A stretch of DNA of 64,000 bases from Flavilitoribacter nigricans DSM 23189 = NBRC 102662 (lineage in GTDB: Bacteria; Bacteroidota; Bacteroidia; Chitinophagales; Saprospiraceae), in the NCBI RefSeq assembly GCF_002646595.1, contig NZ_PDUD01000021.1, forward strand, positions 248,001 through 312,000, written 5' to 3'. The translations under genes were made by a program, and so were the position numbers. Of this stretch, positions 16,567 to 25,559 are shown piece after piece. How positions within the stretch are numbered: position 1 is the stretch's first letter; every line of letters starts with the position of its first letter. The notes under the pieces are model-generated. The model did not search any database and was not told the origin of the DNA. It was given only the letters and a program-made list of their open reading frames with translations.

Positions 16567-17793
16567 ATGTCTACTATCACTAATAACATTCTGGAAGCGG
16601 CCGAAGCCTACGTTGAAAAACATTTTGAAGAACGGATTCCCGAGGAATACGTTTACCACGATCTGCTGCACACCAAATACGTGGTGGAAGCAACCCTGGA
16701 GATCGCCGAAGGTTACGAACTGACGGAAAAGGAACAGGAGATCATTCAACTGGCGGGCTGGTTTCACGATAGTGGATACGATAAAGGCGGCAAGAATCAC
16801 GAACAAAGAGGGAGTGACTATGCGGTCGACTTCCTTCGCCAACACCAGTATCCGGAAGCGGATATTGAAAAAGTTTCACAGTGCATATTGGCCACCAAGT
16901 GGCCACAGTATCCAGAAAACCTCCTGGAAGAGATCGTTTGTGATGCGGATCTGAGCCATCTGGGCAATGCCTGGTACTGGGACCGCTGCGGGAAAGTTCG
17001 CCAGGAACTTTACCTGATCCACGGGAAAGTACTGTCGGAGCAGGAATGGGTGGATTCCGAACTGCAGTTCATCACGAATCATCACTACCATACGGAAGTG
17101 GCCCGGGATCTGTTCGACAAGCGGAAAGAGAAACACATCCGGCAGCTGCTGAAGCAGAAACTGCGACTCAACCCAACGGCAAGCACCGGCACGGAAGCTA
17201 CAAGAGGAAAGAAGAAAAAGAAAAAAAAGGATACCGCACTCTCTACGGATAGTGCATTGGAATTGAAGCAGCTCAATCTGGGCAGAGGGGTGGAAACGAT
17301 GTTCCGGACGACTTACCGGACGCACGTCAACCTGAGTTCCATCGCCGATAATAAGGCCAACATCATGTTGAGTATCAATGCCATCATCATCTCGATCGTG
17401 GTAGCCAACCTGGTACCTAAATTTGATGGACTGCCCAAATTGATCGTTCCTACGATACTACTGCTGGTGGTTTGTCTGATAGCGCTGGTTTATGCTATTC
17501 TGGCAACCCGCCCCAAAGTGACCGAAGGGAAGTTCTCCCGGGAAGATATCGAGCACAAGCGGGCCAATTTGTTATTTTTCGGAAATTTCTACGATATGGA
17601 TATCGAGGATTTTCACTGGGGAATGACCGAAATGATCAAGGATAGTGATTTTCTGTACAGTTCGATGACCCGTGATCTTTATTATCTCGGAATTGTGCTC
17701 GCAAAAAAATATCGCTATCTTGCCATCTGCTATTCTGTTTTCATGTACGGCCTCATCTTATCTGTAATTGTCTTCGCCCTTGCGTTTTTATGA
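16567..17793 (+). CDS. HD phosphohydrolase fused to a Pycsar-effector-type (PycTM/DUF5706) membrane domain
   Basis: A 408-residue fusion. Residues about 20-190 form an HD domain with metal-binding HDLLHT (near 31), WFHDSGYD (near 66) and a later Asp in CDADLSHL. A basic low-complexity linker (about residues 200-225, seven Lys in a row from an A-rich tract) leads to residues about 240-408, a PycTM domain: RTHVNLSSIADNKANIML, two hydrophobic helices (about 265-310), a soluble loop, and a final membrane segment at the C-terminus. PycTM domains act as membrane effectors in Pycsar anti-phage systems, where they sense cCMP/cUMP. No cyclase gene is near, so the role here is unknown; the HD domain might hydrolyse the same kind of ligand (inference). 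Confidence 0.85.
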   Translation: MSTITNNILEAAEAYVEKHFEERIPEEYVYHDLLHTKYVVEATLEIAEGYELTEKEQEIIQLAGWFHDSGYDKGGKNHEQRGSDYAVDFLRQHQYPEADIEKVSQCILATKWPQYPENLLEEIVCDADLSHLGNAWYWDRCGKVRQELYLIHGKVLSEQEWVDSELQFITNHHYHTEVARDLFDKRKEKHIRQLLKQKLRLNPTASTGTEATRGKKKKKKKDTALSTDSALELKQLNLGRGVETMFRTTYRTHVNLSSIADNKANIMLSINAIIISIVVANLVPKFDGLPKLIVPTILLLVVCLIALVYAILATRPKVTEGKFSREDIEHKRANLLFFGNFYDMDIEDFHWGMTEMIKDSDFLYSSMTRDLYYLGIVLAKKYRYLAICYSVFMYGLILSVIVFALAFL

Positions 17794-17907
17794 TACTCTG
17801 ACACCCTGATACTGTGAGATTTTGATCCGCATCACGCGAGACAATCACGGTATTCAGACGTTATGGTATTCCAGAAATCACCTTTTCAATTTATCCCAGT
17901 ACACCAT

Positions 17908-17915
17908 TATCTTTT
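17908..17915 (+). promoter_or_regulatory. -7-like element in front of the M3 peptidase gene
   Basis: TATCTTTT differs from TAnnTTTG by one base and ends 3 nt before the ATG at 17919, again suggesting a very short leader. Confidence 0.3.
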
Positions 17916-17918
17916 AGT

Positions 17919-19613
17919 ATGAAATTCGAAGAATTTACCTACGCGCGCCCGGAGATGGAGGTTTTTACCAGTCGCTTCGAGAGCTTATTGGAGCGATTTG
18001 AAAAAGCATCCTCATTTGCTGAGCAAAACGAAGTATTTCGAGAGATCAATGAGATGCGTACGCATTTCTTTTCGATGTACAATGTCTGCTACATTCGTCA
18101 CACGATCAATACCAAGGACGAATTCTACGAAGAGGAAAACAACTTCTTCGATCAGCAAATGCCCAATTTCGAGGCGCTGAACACTCGTTTTTACCGGTCT
18201 CTGCTGGAGTCGAAATTCCGGCCCGAACTTGAGCAAAAATGGGGAGGACAGCTTTTTATCATTGCCGAGTTGAGCCTGAAAACTTTTGAACCGGTCATTC
18301 TGCAGGATCTGCAGGAGGAAAACCGGCTCAGCAGTGAATATACCAAACTGAAAGCCGGTGCGGCCATCGTGTTTCGCGGCGAGGAATACAACCTGTCTTC
18401 GATCCAGATCCCCGAAACGGATACCGATCGGCAAACCCGAAAAGAGGCGGCCGAAGCGAAATGGGCCTTTTTCAGTGAGCGTTCCGAACGTTTCGATGAG
18501 CTTTTTGACAAACTAGTGGATGTGCGCCACCGGATCGCCAAAAAGCTCGGTTTTCGAAACTTTGTGGAACTGGGGTACGCCCGGATGATCCGCTCTGATT
18601 ACAATGCCGAAATGGTGGCGGAGTTCCGCCGCCAGGTACAGGAATACATCGTACCCTTGGCTACGGAGCTGTACAAACGTCAGGCGAAACGTCTCGGGCT
18701 GAAAAATCTGAAATATTACGATGAGGATTTTCGATTCCCGAGCGGTAACCCCAAGCCCAAGGGAAAGCCGGAATGGATCGTAGCCAATGCCGGCGAAATG
18801 TACCAGGAACTTTCGGCGGAAACGGACGAGTTCTTCTCCTTTATGCAGGACAAGGGGCTGATGGACCTCATCAACCGGCCGGGCAAAGCTACCGGTGGGT
18901 ATTGCACCTATATCGGTGAGTATAAATCGCCTTTCATTTTTTCCAACTTCAACGGAACCAGCGGGGATATTGATGTGCTGACCCACGAAGCCGGACATGC
19001 CTTTCAGGTATATTCCAGCCGGGATATCGGTATCAATGAGTACAACTGGCCAACCTACGAGGCCTGTGAGATCCATTCCATGAGTATGGAGTTCTTCACC
19101 TGGCCGTGGATGCAGTTATTCTTCAAGGAGGATACGGATAAGTACCGTTTTGCGCACCTGGGCAATGCCATCTGCTTTTTGCCGTACGGCGTTGCGGTGG
19201 ATGAATTTCAGCACGAAGTGTACGAGAACCCGGATATGAGCCCGGCGGAAAGACACGCTACCTGGAAGCGGATCGAGCAAAAATACCTGCCCCACCGGGA
19301 TTATGACGGACTGGAATTTCTGGAGAAGGGTGGATTCTGGCAAAAACAATCGCATATTTTTGCTTCTCCGTTTTATTATATAGATTACGCTTTGGCCCAG
19401 ATATGTGCATTCCAATTCTGGGCCCGGGACCAGAAAAACCACGAAGAAGCCTGGAATGACTATGTAAAACTTTGTCAGGTAGGCGGCAGTGGTTCTTTTC
19501 TGGAATTGGTGAAATTAGCGGGACTGGAATCTCCCTTTCAGCCCGGATGTCTGCAAAAGGTTATGCAACCCATTCGGTCCTGGCTGGAGAACATCGATGA
19601 TTCCCGGTTTTAA
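17919..19613 (+). CDS. M3 family oligoendopeptidase (PepF-like)
   Basis: A 564-residue M3B metallopeptidase without a signal peptide, so cytoplasmic. The zinc site HEAGH is at about residues 355-359, in the expected LTHEAGHAFQ context, with the downstream YEACEIHSMSMEFF segment providing the third ligand Glu. The length fits bacterial oligoendopeptidase F relatives, which degrade short peptides. It is preceded by a -7-like element and followed by a GC-rich hairpin, so probably monocistronic. Confidence 0.93.
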   Translation: MKFEEFTYARPEMEVFTSRFESLLERFEKASSFAEQNEVFREINEMRTHFFSMYNVCYIRHTINTKDEFYEEENNFFDQQMPNFEALNTRFYRSLLESKFRPELEQKWGGQLFIIAELSLKTFEPVILQDLQEENRLSSEYTKLKAGAAIVFRGEEYNLSSIQIPETDTDRQTRKEAAEAKWAFFSERSERFDELFDKLVDVRHRIAKKLGFRNFVELGYARMIRSDYNAEMVAEFRRQVQEYIVPLATELYKRQAKRLGLKNLKYYDEDFRFPSGNPKPKGKPEWIVANAGEMYQELSAETDEFFSFMQDKGLMDLINRPGKATGGYCTYIGEYKSPFIFSNFNGTSGDIDVLTHEAGHAFQVYSSRDIGINEYNWPTYEACEIHSMSMEFFTWPWMQLFFKEDTDKYRFAHLGNAICFLPYGVAVDEFQHEVYENPDMSPAERHATWKRIEQKYLPHRDYDGLEFLEKGGFWQKQSHIFASPFYYIDYALAQICAFQFWARDQKNHEEAWNDYVKLCQVGGSGSFLELVKLAGLESPFQPGCLQKVMQPIRSWLENIDDSRF

Positions 19614-19624
19614 AACTATTCGGG

Positions 19625-19665
19625 CCGGGCGCGGTATTTGCCGGTTTGGGAACTGCCGCGCCCGG
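19625..19665. terminator. GC-rich hairpin after the M3 peptidase gene
   Basis: CCGGGCGCGG at 19625-19634 pairs perfectly with CCGCGCCCGG at 19656-19665. There is no T run after it, so it may be an attenuator or pause site or a 3' processing barrier rather than a classical intrinsic terminator. Confidence 0.45.
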
Positions 19666-19693
19666 AGCAACTACAACCTAAATTGCGAGTGCC

Positions 19694-20779
19694 ATGGGGC
19701 CGATGTTTTCGGTAATATTTGCTTTTGTCACAGCCTTCATCGTGACTTACTTTGCCATACCCTCTATTATCAATATTGCCGAAAAGAAAAACCTGTTTGA
19801 CGTACCCAATCAGCGCAGTTCCCATACGCGTAAAACTCCTTCTCTGGGTGGTATCGGGATCTTTGCCGGCGCTATATTCTCTATCGTTTTCTGGACGCCT
19901 TTTCAGGCATTTGGAAGTTTGCAGTTCATTTTGTGCGGGTTTATCATTCTGTTCCTGGTAGGCGCCAAGGATGATGTACTGCCGATGGACCCGTACAAAA
20001 AAATGATCGCCCAGTTTCTGGCGGCGGCAATTATCGTCTTTAAGACCGAAGTGAGGATCAGTAGCCTCTATGGCCTGTTCGGAGTTACGGCGCCCATGCC
20101 GGAATGGCTGGTGATCCCCATCTCCATATTCACCGTGCTGGTGATCATCAACGCTTTCAATCTCATCGACGGTATTGACGGCCTGGCGGGCAGCCTCGGG
20201 GTGATCATTTGCGGTACCCTGGGGTGTTGGTTTTTTGTGGCCGGCAACTGGGATCTGGCCACCGTCGCCTTCGCTACCGTTGGAGCGATCGTCGCTTTCC
20301 TGCGGTACAATTTTTCTCCGGCGAAAATATTCATGGGCGATACCGGTTCGCTAATGATCGGTCTGGCCAGTGCGGTGCTGGTCCTGTCCTTTATTGAGCT
20401 CAATTCCAAACTGCCGGTGGGCACGCCCTACAAACTGAACGACGTACCCGTAGTGGGCATCGGGATCATGATCATCCCGCTTTTTGATACGCTGCGGGTT
20501 TTTATAACCCGGATCATCCGGGGGAATTCTCCGTTTAAAGCGGATCGCAGGCACATTCACCACCTGCTGATCGATTATGGGTTCAGCCATATGAAGGCAA
20601 CGGGTATTCTGGTATCCGTCAATGTTTTTTTCATTACCATAGTGCTGGGCTTACAGGATGTTCTGGATATCCACCTGCTGTTGTTGCTGGTGATTCTGAT
20701 CGCTACCGGCCTGACCTACTTTTTACACAAGGCCAATCTGGAAAAAAAGCAACAGCGGGACAACGATAAGCCTGCCTAG
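19694..20779 (+). CDS. Undecaprenyl-phosphate N-acetylhexosamine 1-phosphate transferase (WecA/MraY family)
   Basis: A 361-residue polytopic membrane enzyme with about 10 to 11 helices. It carries AKDDVLPMDPYKK (about 96-108, the DDxxP motif), NAFNLIDGIDGLAG (about 153-166), FMGDTGSLMIG (about 215) and a histidine motif DRRHIHHLL (about 285). Members move a sugar-1-phosphate from a UDP-sugar to undecaprenyl phosphate, starting O-antigen, teichoic-acid or exopolysaccharide synthesis. WecA-type activity (UDP-GlcNAc) is most likely, but the sugar is not determined by sequence. An ATG 9 nt downstream (19703) is an alternative start. Confidence 0.9.
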   Translation: MGPMFSVIFAFVTAFIVTYFAIPSIINIAEKKNLFDVPNQRSSHTRKTPSLGGIGIFAGAIFSIVFWTPFQAFGSLQFILCGFIILFLVGAKDDVLPMDPYKKMIAQFLAAAIIVFKTEVRISSLYGLFGVTAPMPEWLVIPISIFTVLVIINAFNLIDGIDGLAGSLGVIICGTLGCWFFVAGNWDLATVAFATVGAIVAFLRYNFSPAKIFMGDTGSLMIGLASAVLVLSFIELNSKLPVGTPYKLNDVPVVGIGIMIIPLFDTLRVFITRIIRGNSPFKADRRHIHHLLIDYGFSHMKATGILVSVNVFFITIVLGLQDVLDIHLLLLLVILIATGLTYFLHKANLEKKQQRDNDKPA

Positions 20780-20815
20780 TCGGGAAGGGGATGCAATCAG
20801 ATTAAATCGGATCTC

Positions 20816-21181
20816 ATGCTGAATTTTTTGTTCGTATTTATCGGTGGCGGCCTCGGAAGTATGTGTCGTTACGGCATTGCCCGGGGAATGGCGCACTACA
20901 AGCTCAATTTTCCCCTGGCTACCTTCACGGCCAATGTACTGGCCTGTATTATTCTGGGCTATTTGATCAGCCTCAAAAGCGGTGATCAGGTCAGTGGCAA
21001 TACGCAATTGCTGATCATGACCGGATTCTGCGGAGGATTTTCCACCTTCTCCACCTTTACCGCCGAGACGCATCTGTTGTTCCAGGAGGGCGCCTACGGG
21101 CAGGGGCTGTTTTACGTCGGAGCGAGCCTTGTGGTGTGTCTATTGAGCCTGTATCTGGGTACCCGGCTCGGCCTTCGCTGA
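20816..21181 (+). CDS. crcB: Fluoride ion channel CrcB/Fluc
   Basis: A 121-residue, four-helix membrane protein of the Fluc family, which exports fluoride as an antiparallel dimer. Typical segments are GGGLGSMCRYGIARG (residues 11-25), the conserved Asn in FTANVLACIILGYL (about 38-51) and GFCGGFSTFSTFTAE (about 73-87), which carries the Na+-site and phenylalanine-box residues. It is a single gene, with no fluoride riboswitch recognisable in the short gap before it; it lies 36 bp after the transferase gene. Confidence 0.94.
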   Translation: MLNFLFVFIGGGLGSMCRYGIARGMAHYKLNFPLATFTANVLACIILGYLISLKSGDQVSGNTQLLIMTGFCGGFSTFSTFTAETHLLFQEGAYGQGLFYVGASLVVCLLSLYLGTRLGLR

Positions 21182-21426
21182 TGCTCTGGATCACCTATAG
21201 CGTATTCCCATTTTATACACTTCTTCGATCTCTTTTTACCTGAATTTCTGCTTTTGTCAGTGCTTATTCTCCGGCCTGACCGAATGGTTCTGCTGCGGGC
21301 CAGGGTTTCTTTTTTTAAAAAAAATGGAAAAAAGTATCTGACATTTTTCGGATTTCCCCTCTACCTAATACAGGATGCAATTTTACTTCCTGTATTCCGA
21401 ATTTAAAATGATCAAAAACTCGAACC

Positions 21427-22251
21427 ATGAGAAACCTCATTCTGCTATTCATGACATTATTCATCAGCTCCATCAATTTACAGGCCCAGTCGAAAGAAGC
21501 ATCGCTCACCGCAATTCAACCCTACGAAAGTTTTGTTTTTCTGGAAAAGGATACCGTTGGTATGGAAAACCGGCGGTTACTGACAACCATCAACCTCAAG
21601 AGTACCAATTATGATGTGCTGCTAAAAAAGGCCGAAAAGGAGGCGCGCCGCCTGGGCGGGAACTGCCTGCTCATCACCAGCCACAAAGCGCCAAATCCGT
21701 GGGCGACCCGGCACCGGATCAAGGCGAAGGTCTTTCGGATCGATAACCCGGAATCTTTTGAAAAGGAAATACCCTGGCACCCTTCGAGACCGCTAAAGGT
21801 CTGCAATTTCAGAGGGGATCGTGCCGACAATCCGCTGCCTTCCGCAAGTACAACGGCGATCGACATCAATATTTTCTCGGATCCGGAAAGCGGAAAGACC
21901 AAAGCGATCATTGAAGCCCGCTTCAAAAATGAAAAATCCTTCTTCACGCCATCGGCCGGTAGCGATGATAGACTGGCCATTGAACAACTGGTTTTCGATC
22001 TGACCGAAGTCTACGCCCGAAAGCTGCGAAAAATAATCGTGGAAGAAGTAAGCTCTTCGGACGAGCTGATCGAGATCTGGCAATCCAAAGCCGGGGCACT
22101 TTTGCCGGAATGGTACGGCAAGCGGAACGAATTTCTGGAAGAAGTGGCCGAAAATAGCGACGCTCAGGAGCAATGGCGGGAATGGGTAAATGGCGAACTT
22201 GATAGTTTGCAGGCTTATAACCAGACCGAGTTTCTGCTGGCCCTGAGATAA
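21427..22251 (+). CDS. Exported hypothetical protein, 274 aa
   Basis: An N-terminal signal peptide (about residues 1-20, ending LQAQ) is followed by a mixed alpha/beta mature region. Around residues 60-80 a Lys/Arg-rich helix (LLKKAEKEARRLGGNC) is followed by a strand, which recalls small Bacteroidota envelope proteins, but I do not recognise a family. The C-terminal third is acidic and helical. It is flanked by AT-rich and repeat-rich gaps and stands alone. Confidence 0.7.
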   Translation: MRNLILLFMTLFISSINLQAQSKEASLTAIQPYESFVFLEKDTVGMENRRLLTTINLKSTNYDVLLKKAEKEARRLGGNCLLITSHKAPNPWATRHRIKAKVFRIDNPESFEKEIPWHPSRPLKVCNFRGDRADNPLPSASTTAIDINIFSDPESGKTKAIIEARFKNEKSFFTPSAGSDDRLAIEQLVFDLTEVYARKLRKIIVEEVSSSDELIEIWQSKAGALLPEWYGKRNEFLEEVAENSDAQEQWREWVNGELDSLQAYNQTEFLLALR

Positions 22252-22723
22252 TCGCCCCGTTCATAAGTAATCAACCTACTCCAAATTGGGGTGCTGCAGA
22301 GATGCGGTATCCCATTTTTGCTTGTAACTTCCCATCCACCAGCACCAATAATTGACCGACCAGATATTCCAACATTCCAACATTCCCACGTTAAAACATT
22401 TCCACATTTCCACATTTCCACGTTCCAACGTTCCAACGTTCCAACGTTCCAACATTTCCCACCGCACTTTTGCTTTTCCTCGGGAGTTATCAGATATTGT
22501 CGAAAAAAATCAAATTCTGGCCGGGGGCCGGACCAAAGTCGAAATTAAAAACACTTTCAGTAGGGAATATTTGAGTAAATTGGACACTGCTTCCATTGAT
22601 CCATTACCGGGGAAAGTAGCATGCCGGCAATGATCCGTACCGGCCGGGATATCCGGTAAGAGCCCTTCACTGCGATGGAAAATCGCAAAGCCATATTAAA
22701 ATTCACAAAATCGATCAACAACT
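22252..22723. other. 472-bp stretch without a gene
   Basis: The centre is the tandem repeat at 22366-22460. The frames that cross it on both strands (His/Thr/Phe-rich in one direction, Trp/Asn/Val/Glu-rich in the other) are translations of the repeat, not proteins. The last 250 bp before 22724 hold no recognisable feature. Confidence 0.55.
22366..22460. repeat. Short-period TTCCAACG/TTTCCACA tandem repeat
   Basis: Four perfect copies of CGTTCCAA with 8-bp period cover 22421-22452. On the left the array degrades into 8-10-bp variants (ATTCCAAC, TTTCCACA). This kind of intergenic repeat recurs in Bacteroidota genomes from my general knowledge; the period is far too short for CRISPR. Confidence 0.8.
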
Positions 22724-25000
22724 ATGCGATCTTTGATCTTGGGTTTGTTTATGCTGTTAGGAATTGTGGTAGTGCCCATCCGGATTACGGGAGACTGCGG
22801 CCCACTGGATAGTTTTCAGGGGTACACCTTTATCAATCCCTATATCGTTTCGCTCGATCCGAAGATCGCCGGGTTTTTTCTCGATTTTGATATCCTGAGT
22901 ACCCTGGTGCCCCAGCCGGCAATGGCCCAGATTGAGGGGAATATCGACGAATGGTGGGAGCGCTTTTGCAAAATTCCAGCCAAAGTGGATATCGGCTCGT
23001 TGATCTACCAGGCGGATGTCAGCGATCTGCAGGATCTGCGGTCGGCGATCGCCAGCGAAGATGTACCCATTACTTACCTCCGTCCGGCAATTGCCGAAAA
23101 TTCCTTCGCCCGTTACCTGCACAAACACCAGTGTACGGAAACCCTGGACTACCTCATCTTCGCGAAGCGCTGCGAACCCCACGTAACGGCCCGGAAAAAC
23201 TGGGATGACCGGGCCCAGGATCGCAATACCATGCGGGACCTGATCGAACTGGGTAAGGTCGATTTCATGGAAACCGAATCCCACTATTTCAAAATTCGGT
23301 ACGCTTACCAGATCATCCGGTTGGCCCACTATTTGAAGGATTATGAACTCACCCTGGAGTTGTACGACTACCTGATGCCAAAAGTGGATAACGATCCCAG
23401 TATCCTGGATTACTGGATCGATGGGCACCGGGCCGGAGCAATGATGTCTCTGGGGCAACGGGTGGAAGCCTCCTACATCTTCTCCCGTATTTTTGAAAAA
23501 TGCCCGAGCAAACGTACGTCCGCCTACCAGAGTTTTGATATCCGGACGGACGAAGAATGGAAAGCGCTGAACCTGATGTGCGTCAATGACCACGAGCGGG
23601 CGGTACTGCATATCCTGCGGGCCAATAGTGAAAACAGCCAGTTGATCGACGAAATGTGGAAGGTGTACCAGTACGAGCCCCAAAACCGGCAACTGGAGTA
23701 CCTGGCACTGCGGGAGTTGAGGCGTTTGGAGAAAGACCTGCTGGGGCTGGATTTCAATGATAACCGCCAGTTGAATAAACGACTTTTCAATATTCCACGC
23801 AGTATCGCCGGGGAGCGCGTCATCGAACTACAGGCCTTTGTACGACGTCTGGTGGAAGCGGATAATACGGCCCGGCCCGCCTACTGGAAATTACTGGAAG
23901 GCTATCTGGAACTGCTGGCCGGAGATGAATACTTTGCCCAGAAGACTTTCGCCGATCTGGAAGACGAAACCCGGAACGATACCCTGCTCCACCAGTTAAA
24001 AGTATGGCAGACCGTCCTACAGATCCTCAATCTGCAACAACCGGTAGAAGAAGCCGAACTGGAAGCATCTAAAATACAGGATTCGGATCTGTACCGGCAG
24101 TATCCAGATATGGCCGACTTTATGCGCGACCGATTTACGGAACTGTACCAGAACGGCGGTAGCGCGGGCAAAGCCTTCATCAGCCAGTACACCCTGGAAG
24201 ATCTGCAACTCAATCCTCAGATGTCCATTATCGATGATCTCCTGCGGATCGTGCGCAAGGAACGGCGTAACCGTTTCGAAAAACAAATGGTTGAAAAGCC
24301 GAACGGAGTGACGATCGAGCCGGAATTACTCGACTTGAAATCCAGTGTGCTGCTCAGTCAGAATTTACCGGAAGCCGCCCTGGAAACCCTGAAAGAAATG
24401 GATAGCGCCGAATGGGATAACCTGGATCCCCAACTCTATGCGCCCTTTGTCGACCGGCTAAATGATTGCATCCGCTGCCCGGTCCCGGATTCTCTGACGC
24501 GCTACAACAAGGGCGAATTGATCCAGATGCTTCTGGATCTGGATTATCAGGCCCGGGCCGAGCAGAGCCGCAACCAGGCCGCCTACCGATACTACCGGAT
24601 GGGGCTGGCCTATTACAATATGACCTATTTCGGACCGGCCTGGCAGGTACTGGATGAATACCGAAGCAGCAACAGTATTAAACGCCACGTGCAGGGGCGT
24701 GATAATGAAGTGGTACCGGCGGTTGGCTGGGAACTGGGCAACCGCGAATTCTTCGACTGCTCCCGGGCGCGTTATCTGTTCCAGCGGGCCCGTACACTGG
24801 CGGACAACGCTGAGTTGGCGGCCCGGGCTACCTTCATGGAAGCTAAGTGCGAACAAAACGAGTTTTTTGTTTTTGGAACGCCGGGAATGGCCCAGCCGCA
24901 TACTGCTTTTGATGTGCTCATCGATAATTTTTCCGATACGGGCTTCTTTCAGCGCGCTATCCAGGAGTGTCAGTATTTACGGGCTTATATTACGAATTAG
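22724..25000 (+). CDS. Large exported hypothetical protein, 758 aa
   Basis: A hydrophobic N-terminal segment (about residues 4-22) acts as signal peptide or anchor. The remainder is mainly alpha-helical with repeat-like pairs (YKIRYAYQIIRLAHYLKDYELTLELYDYL-type helices at about 185-220, and others at about 385-470 and 610-660) resembling degenerate TPR/Sel1 solenoids. I know of no named family, though similar helical exported proteins are common in Bacteroidota. Its last codon is 20 bp from the convergent gene at 25020. A scaffold or binding role is only a guess. Confidence 0.75.
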   Translation: MRSLILGLFMLLGIVVVPIRITGDCGPLDSFQGYTFINPYIVSLDPKIAGFFLDFDILSTLVPQPAMAQIEGNIDEWWERFCKIPAKVDIGSLIYQADVSDLQDLRSAIASEDVPITYLRPAIAENSFARYLHKHQCTETLDYLIFAKRCEPHVTARKNWDDRAQDRNTMRDLIELGKVDFMETESHYFKIRYAYQIIRLAHYLKDYELTLELYDYLMPKVDNDPSILDYWIDGHRAGAMMSLGQRVEASYIFSRIFEKCPSKRTSAYQSFDIRTDEEWKALNLMCVNDHERAVLHILRANSENSQLIDEMWKVYQYEPQNRQLEYLALRELRRLEKDLLGLDFNDNRQLNKRLFNIPRSIAGERVIELQAFVRRLVEADNTARPAYWKLLEGYLELLAGDEYFAQKTFADLEDETRNDTLLHQLKVWQTVLQILNLQQPVEEAELEASKIQDSDLYRQYPDMADFMRDRFTELYQNGGSAGKAFISQYTLEDLQLNPQMSIIDDLLRIVRKERRNRFEKQMVEKPNGVTIEPELLDLKSSVLLSQNLPEAALETLKEMDSAEWDNLDPQLYAPFVDRLNDCIRCPVPDSLTRYNKGELIQMLLDLDYQARAEQSRNQAAYRYYRMGLAYYNMTYFGPAWQVLDEYRSSNSIKRHVQGRDNEVVPAVGWELGNREFFDCSRARYLFQRARTLADNAELAARATFMEAKCEQNEFFVFGTPGMAQPHTAFDVLIDNFSDTGFFQRAIQECQYLRAYITN

Positions 25001-25019
25001 AGCAGGCGGGACGTTTTGA

Positions 25020-25529
25020 CTAAAAAGTGATATCCACCAGACGCAGTCTTTTTCTTTTGCCGAATTTGATCTTCTTGTATTTCAGCAACTGGGTGATGCC
25101 GAAACCGGTTGCCAGCGCGGAAGCGGTGACGATACCGTCGGATAGGCGGTAGCTGGTCTCGGGATCACCGTCCACGGCCGTTCCGATCAGTGCGAAACCG
25201 GACCAGGCAACGCCGAACGTCATTACCTGGATGCCGAGCTTTTGGGAATAAGAGCGGTAGTAGCGAAACGCGTCGATCTTATCCGGTTCCAGGTAGCGAT
25301 CGGCCAGGATGATCAGGTTTTGTTCGATATTAATTCCCTCCACCACTGCGTATCTCCACGTTTTACTGCCTTTCAGCCGATATTCGATTCCCTCACCGAT
25401 AAAGATCTTATCCGTTTTGGCTCGCCCGTAATGCTCGATCTGGATGACTTTTTGTGCGCTGCTATCTGTAAGGAAAAGCGTAAAGAAGAGAGAAAAGAGT
25501 AGAAAATATCGCATTAGTTGATTTTTCAT
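25020..25529 (-). CDS. Exported hypothetical protein, 169 aa
   Basis: It has a signal peptide (about residues 1-25, ending SSAQ). The mature part begins with a beta-rich domain (KVIQIEHYGRAKTDKIFIGE, about 27-46), then two hydrophobic, glycine-rich segments near residues 100-150 that may be membrane hairpins, and a very basic C-terminus (KKIKFGKRKRLRL). It lies 30 bp downstream of rnpA on the same strand, so probably co-transcribed. Function unknown. Confidence 0.65.
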   Translation of the reverse strand: MKNQLMRYFLLFSLFFTLFLTDSSAQKVIQIEHYGRAKTDKIFIGEGIEYRLKGSKTWRYAVVEGINIEQNLIILADRYLEPDKIDAFRYYRSYSQKLGIQVMTFGVAWSGFALIGTAVDGDPETSYRLSDGIVTASALATGFGITQLLKYKKIKFGKRKRLRLVDITF

Positions 25530-25559
25530 AAGGACGGTAATTAGGGGGCACGGGTTGGT

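Noticed and set aside
15781-16845. Antisense frame of 354 codons across the SDR gene
   Set aside because: High-GC shadow; the SDR motifs on the plus strand are unambiguous.
16567-17793. Complete Pycsar defence system
   Set aside because: No pyrimidine cyclase gene adjacent; only the effector-like domain is present.
22366-22460. CRISPR array
   Set aside because: The repeat period is 8-10 bp with no spacers.
22276-22548. Frames on both strands rich in Trp/Asn/Val/Glu or His/Phe/Thr
   Set aside because: They are translations of the short tandem repeat.
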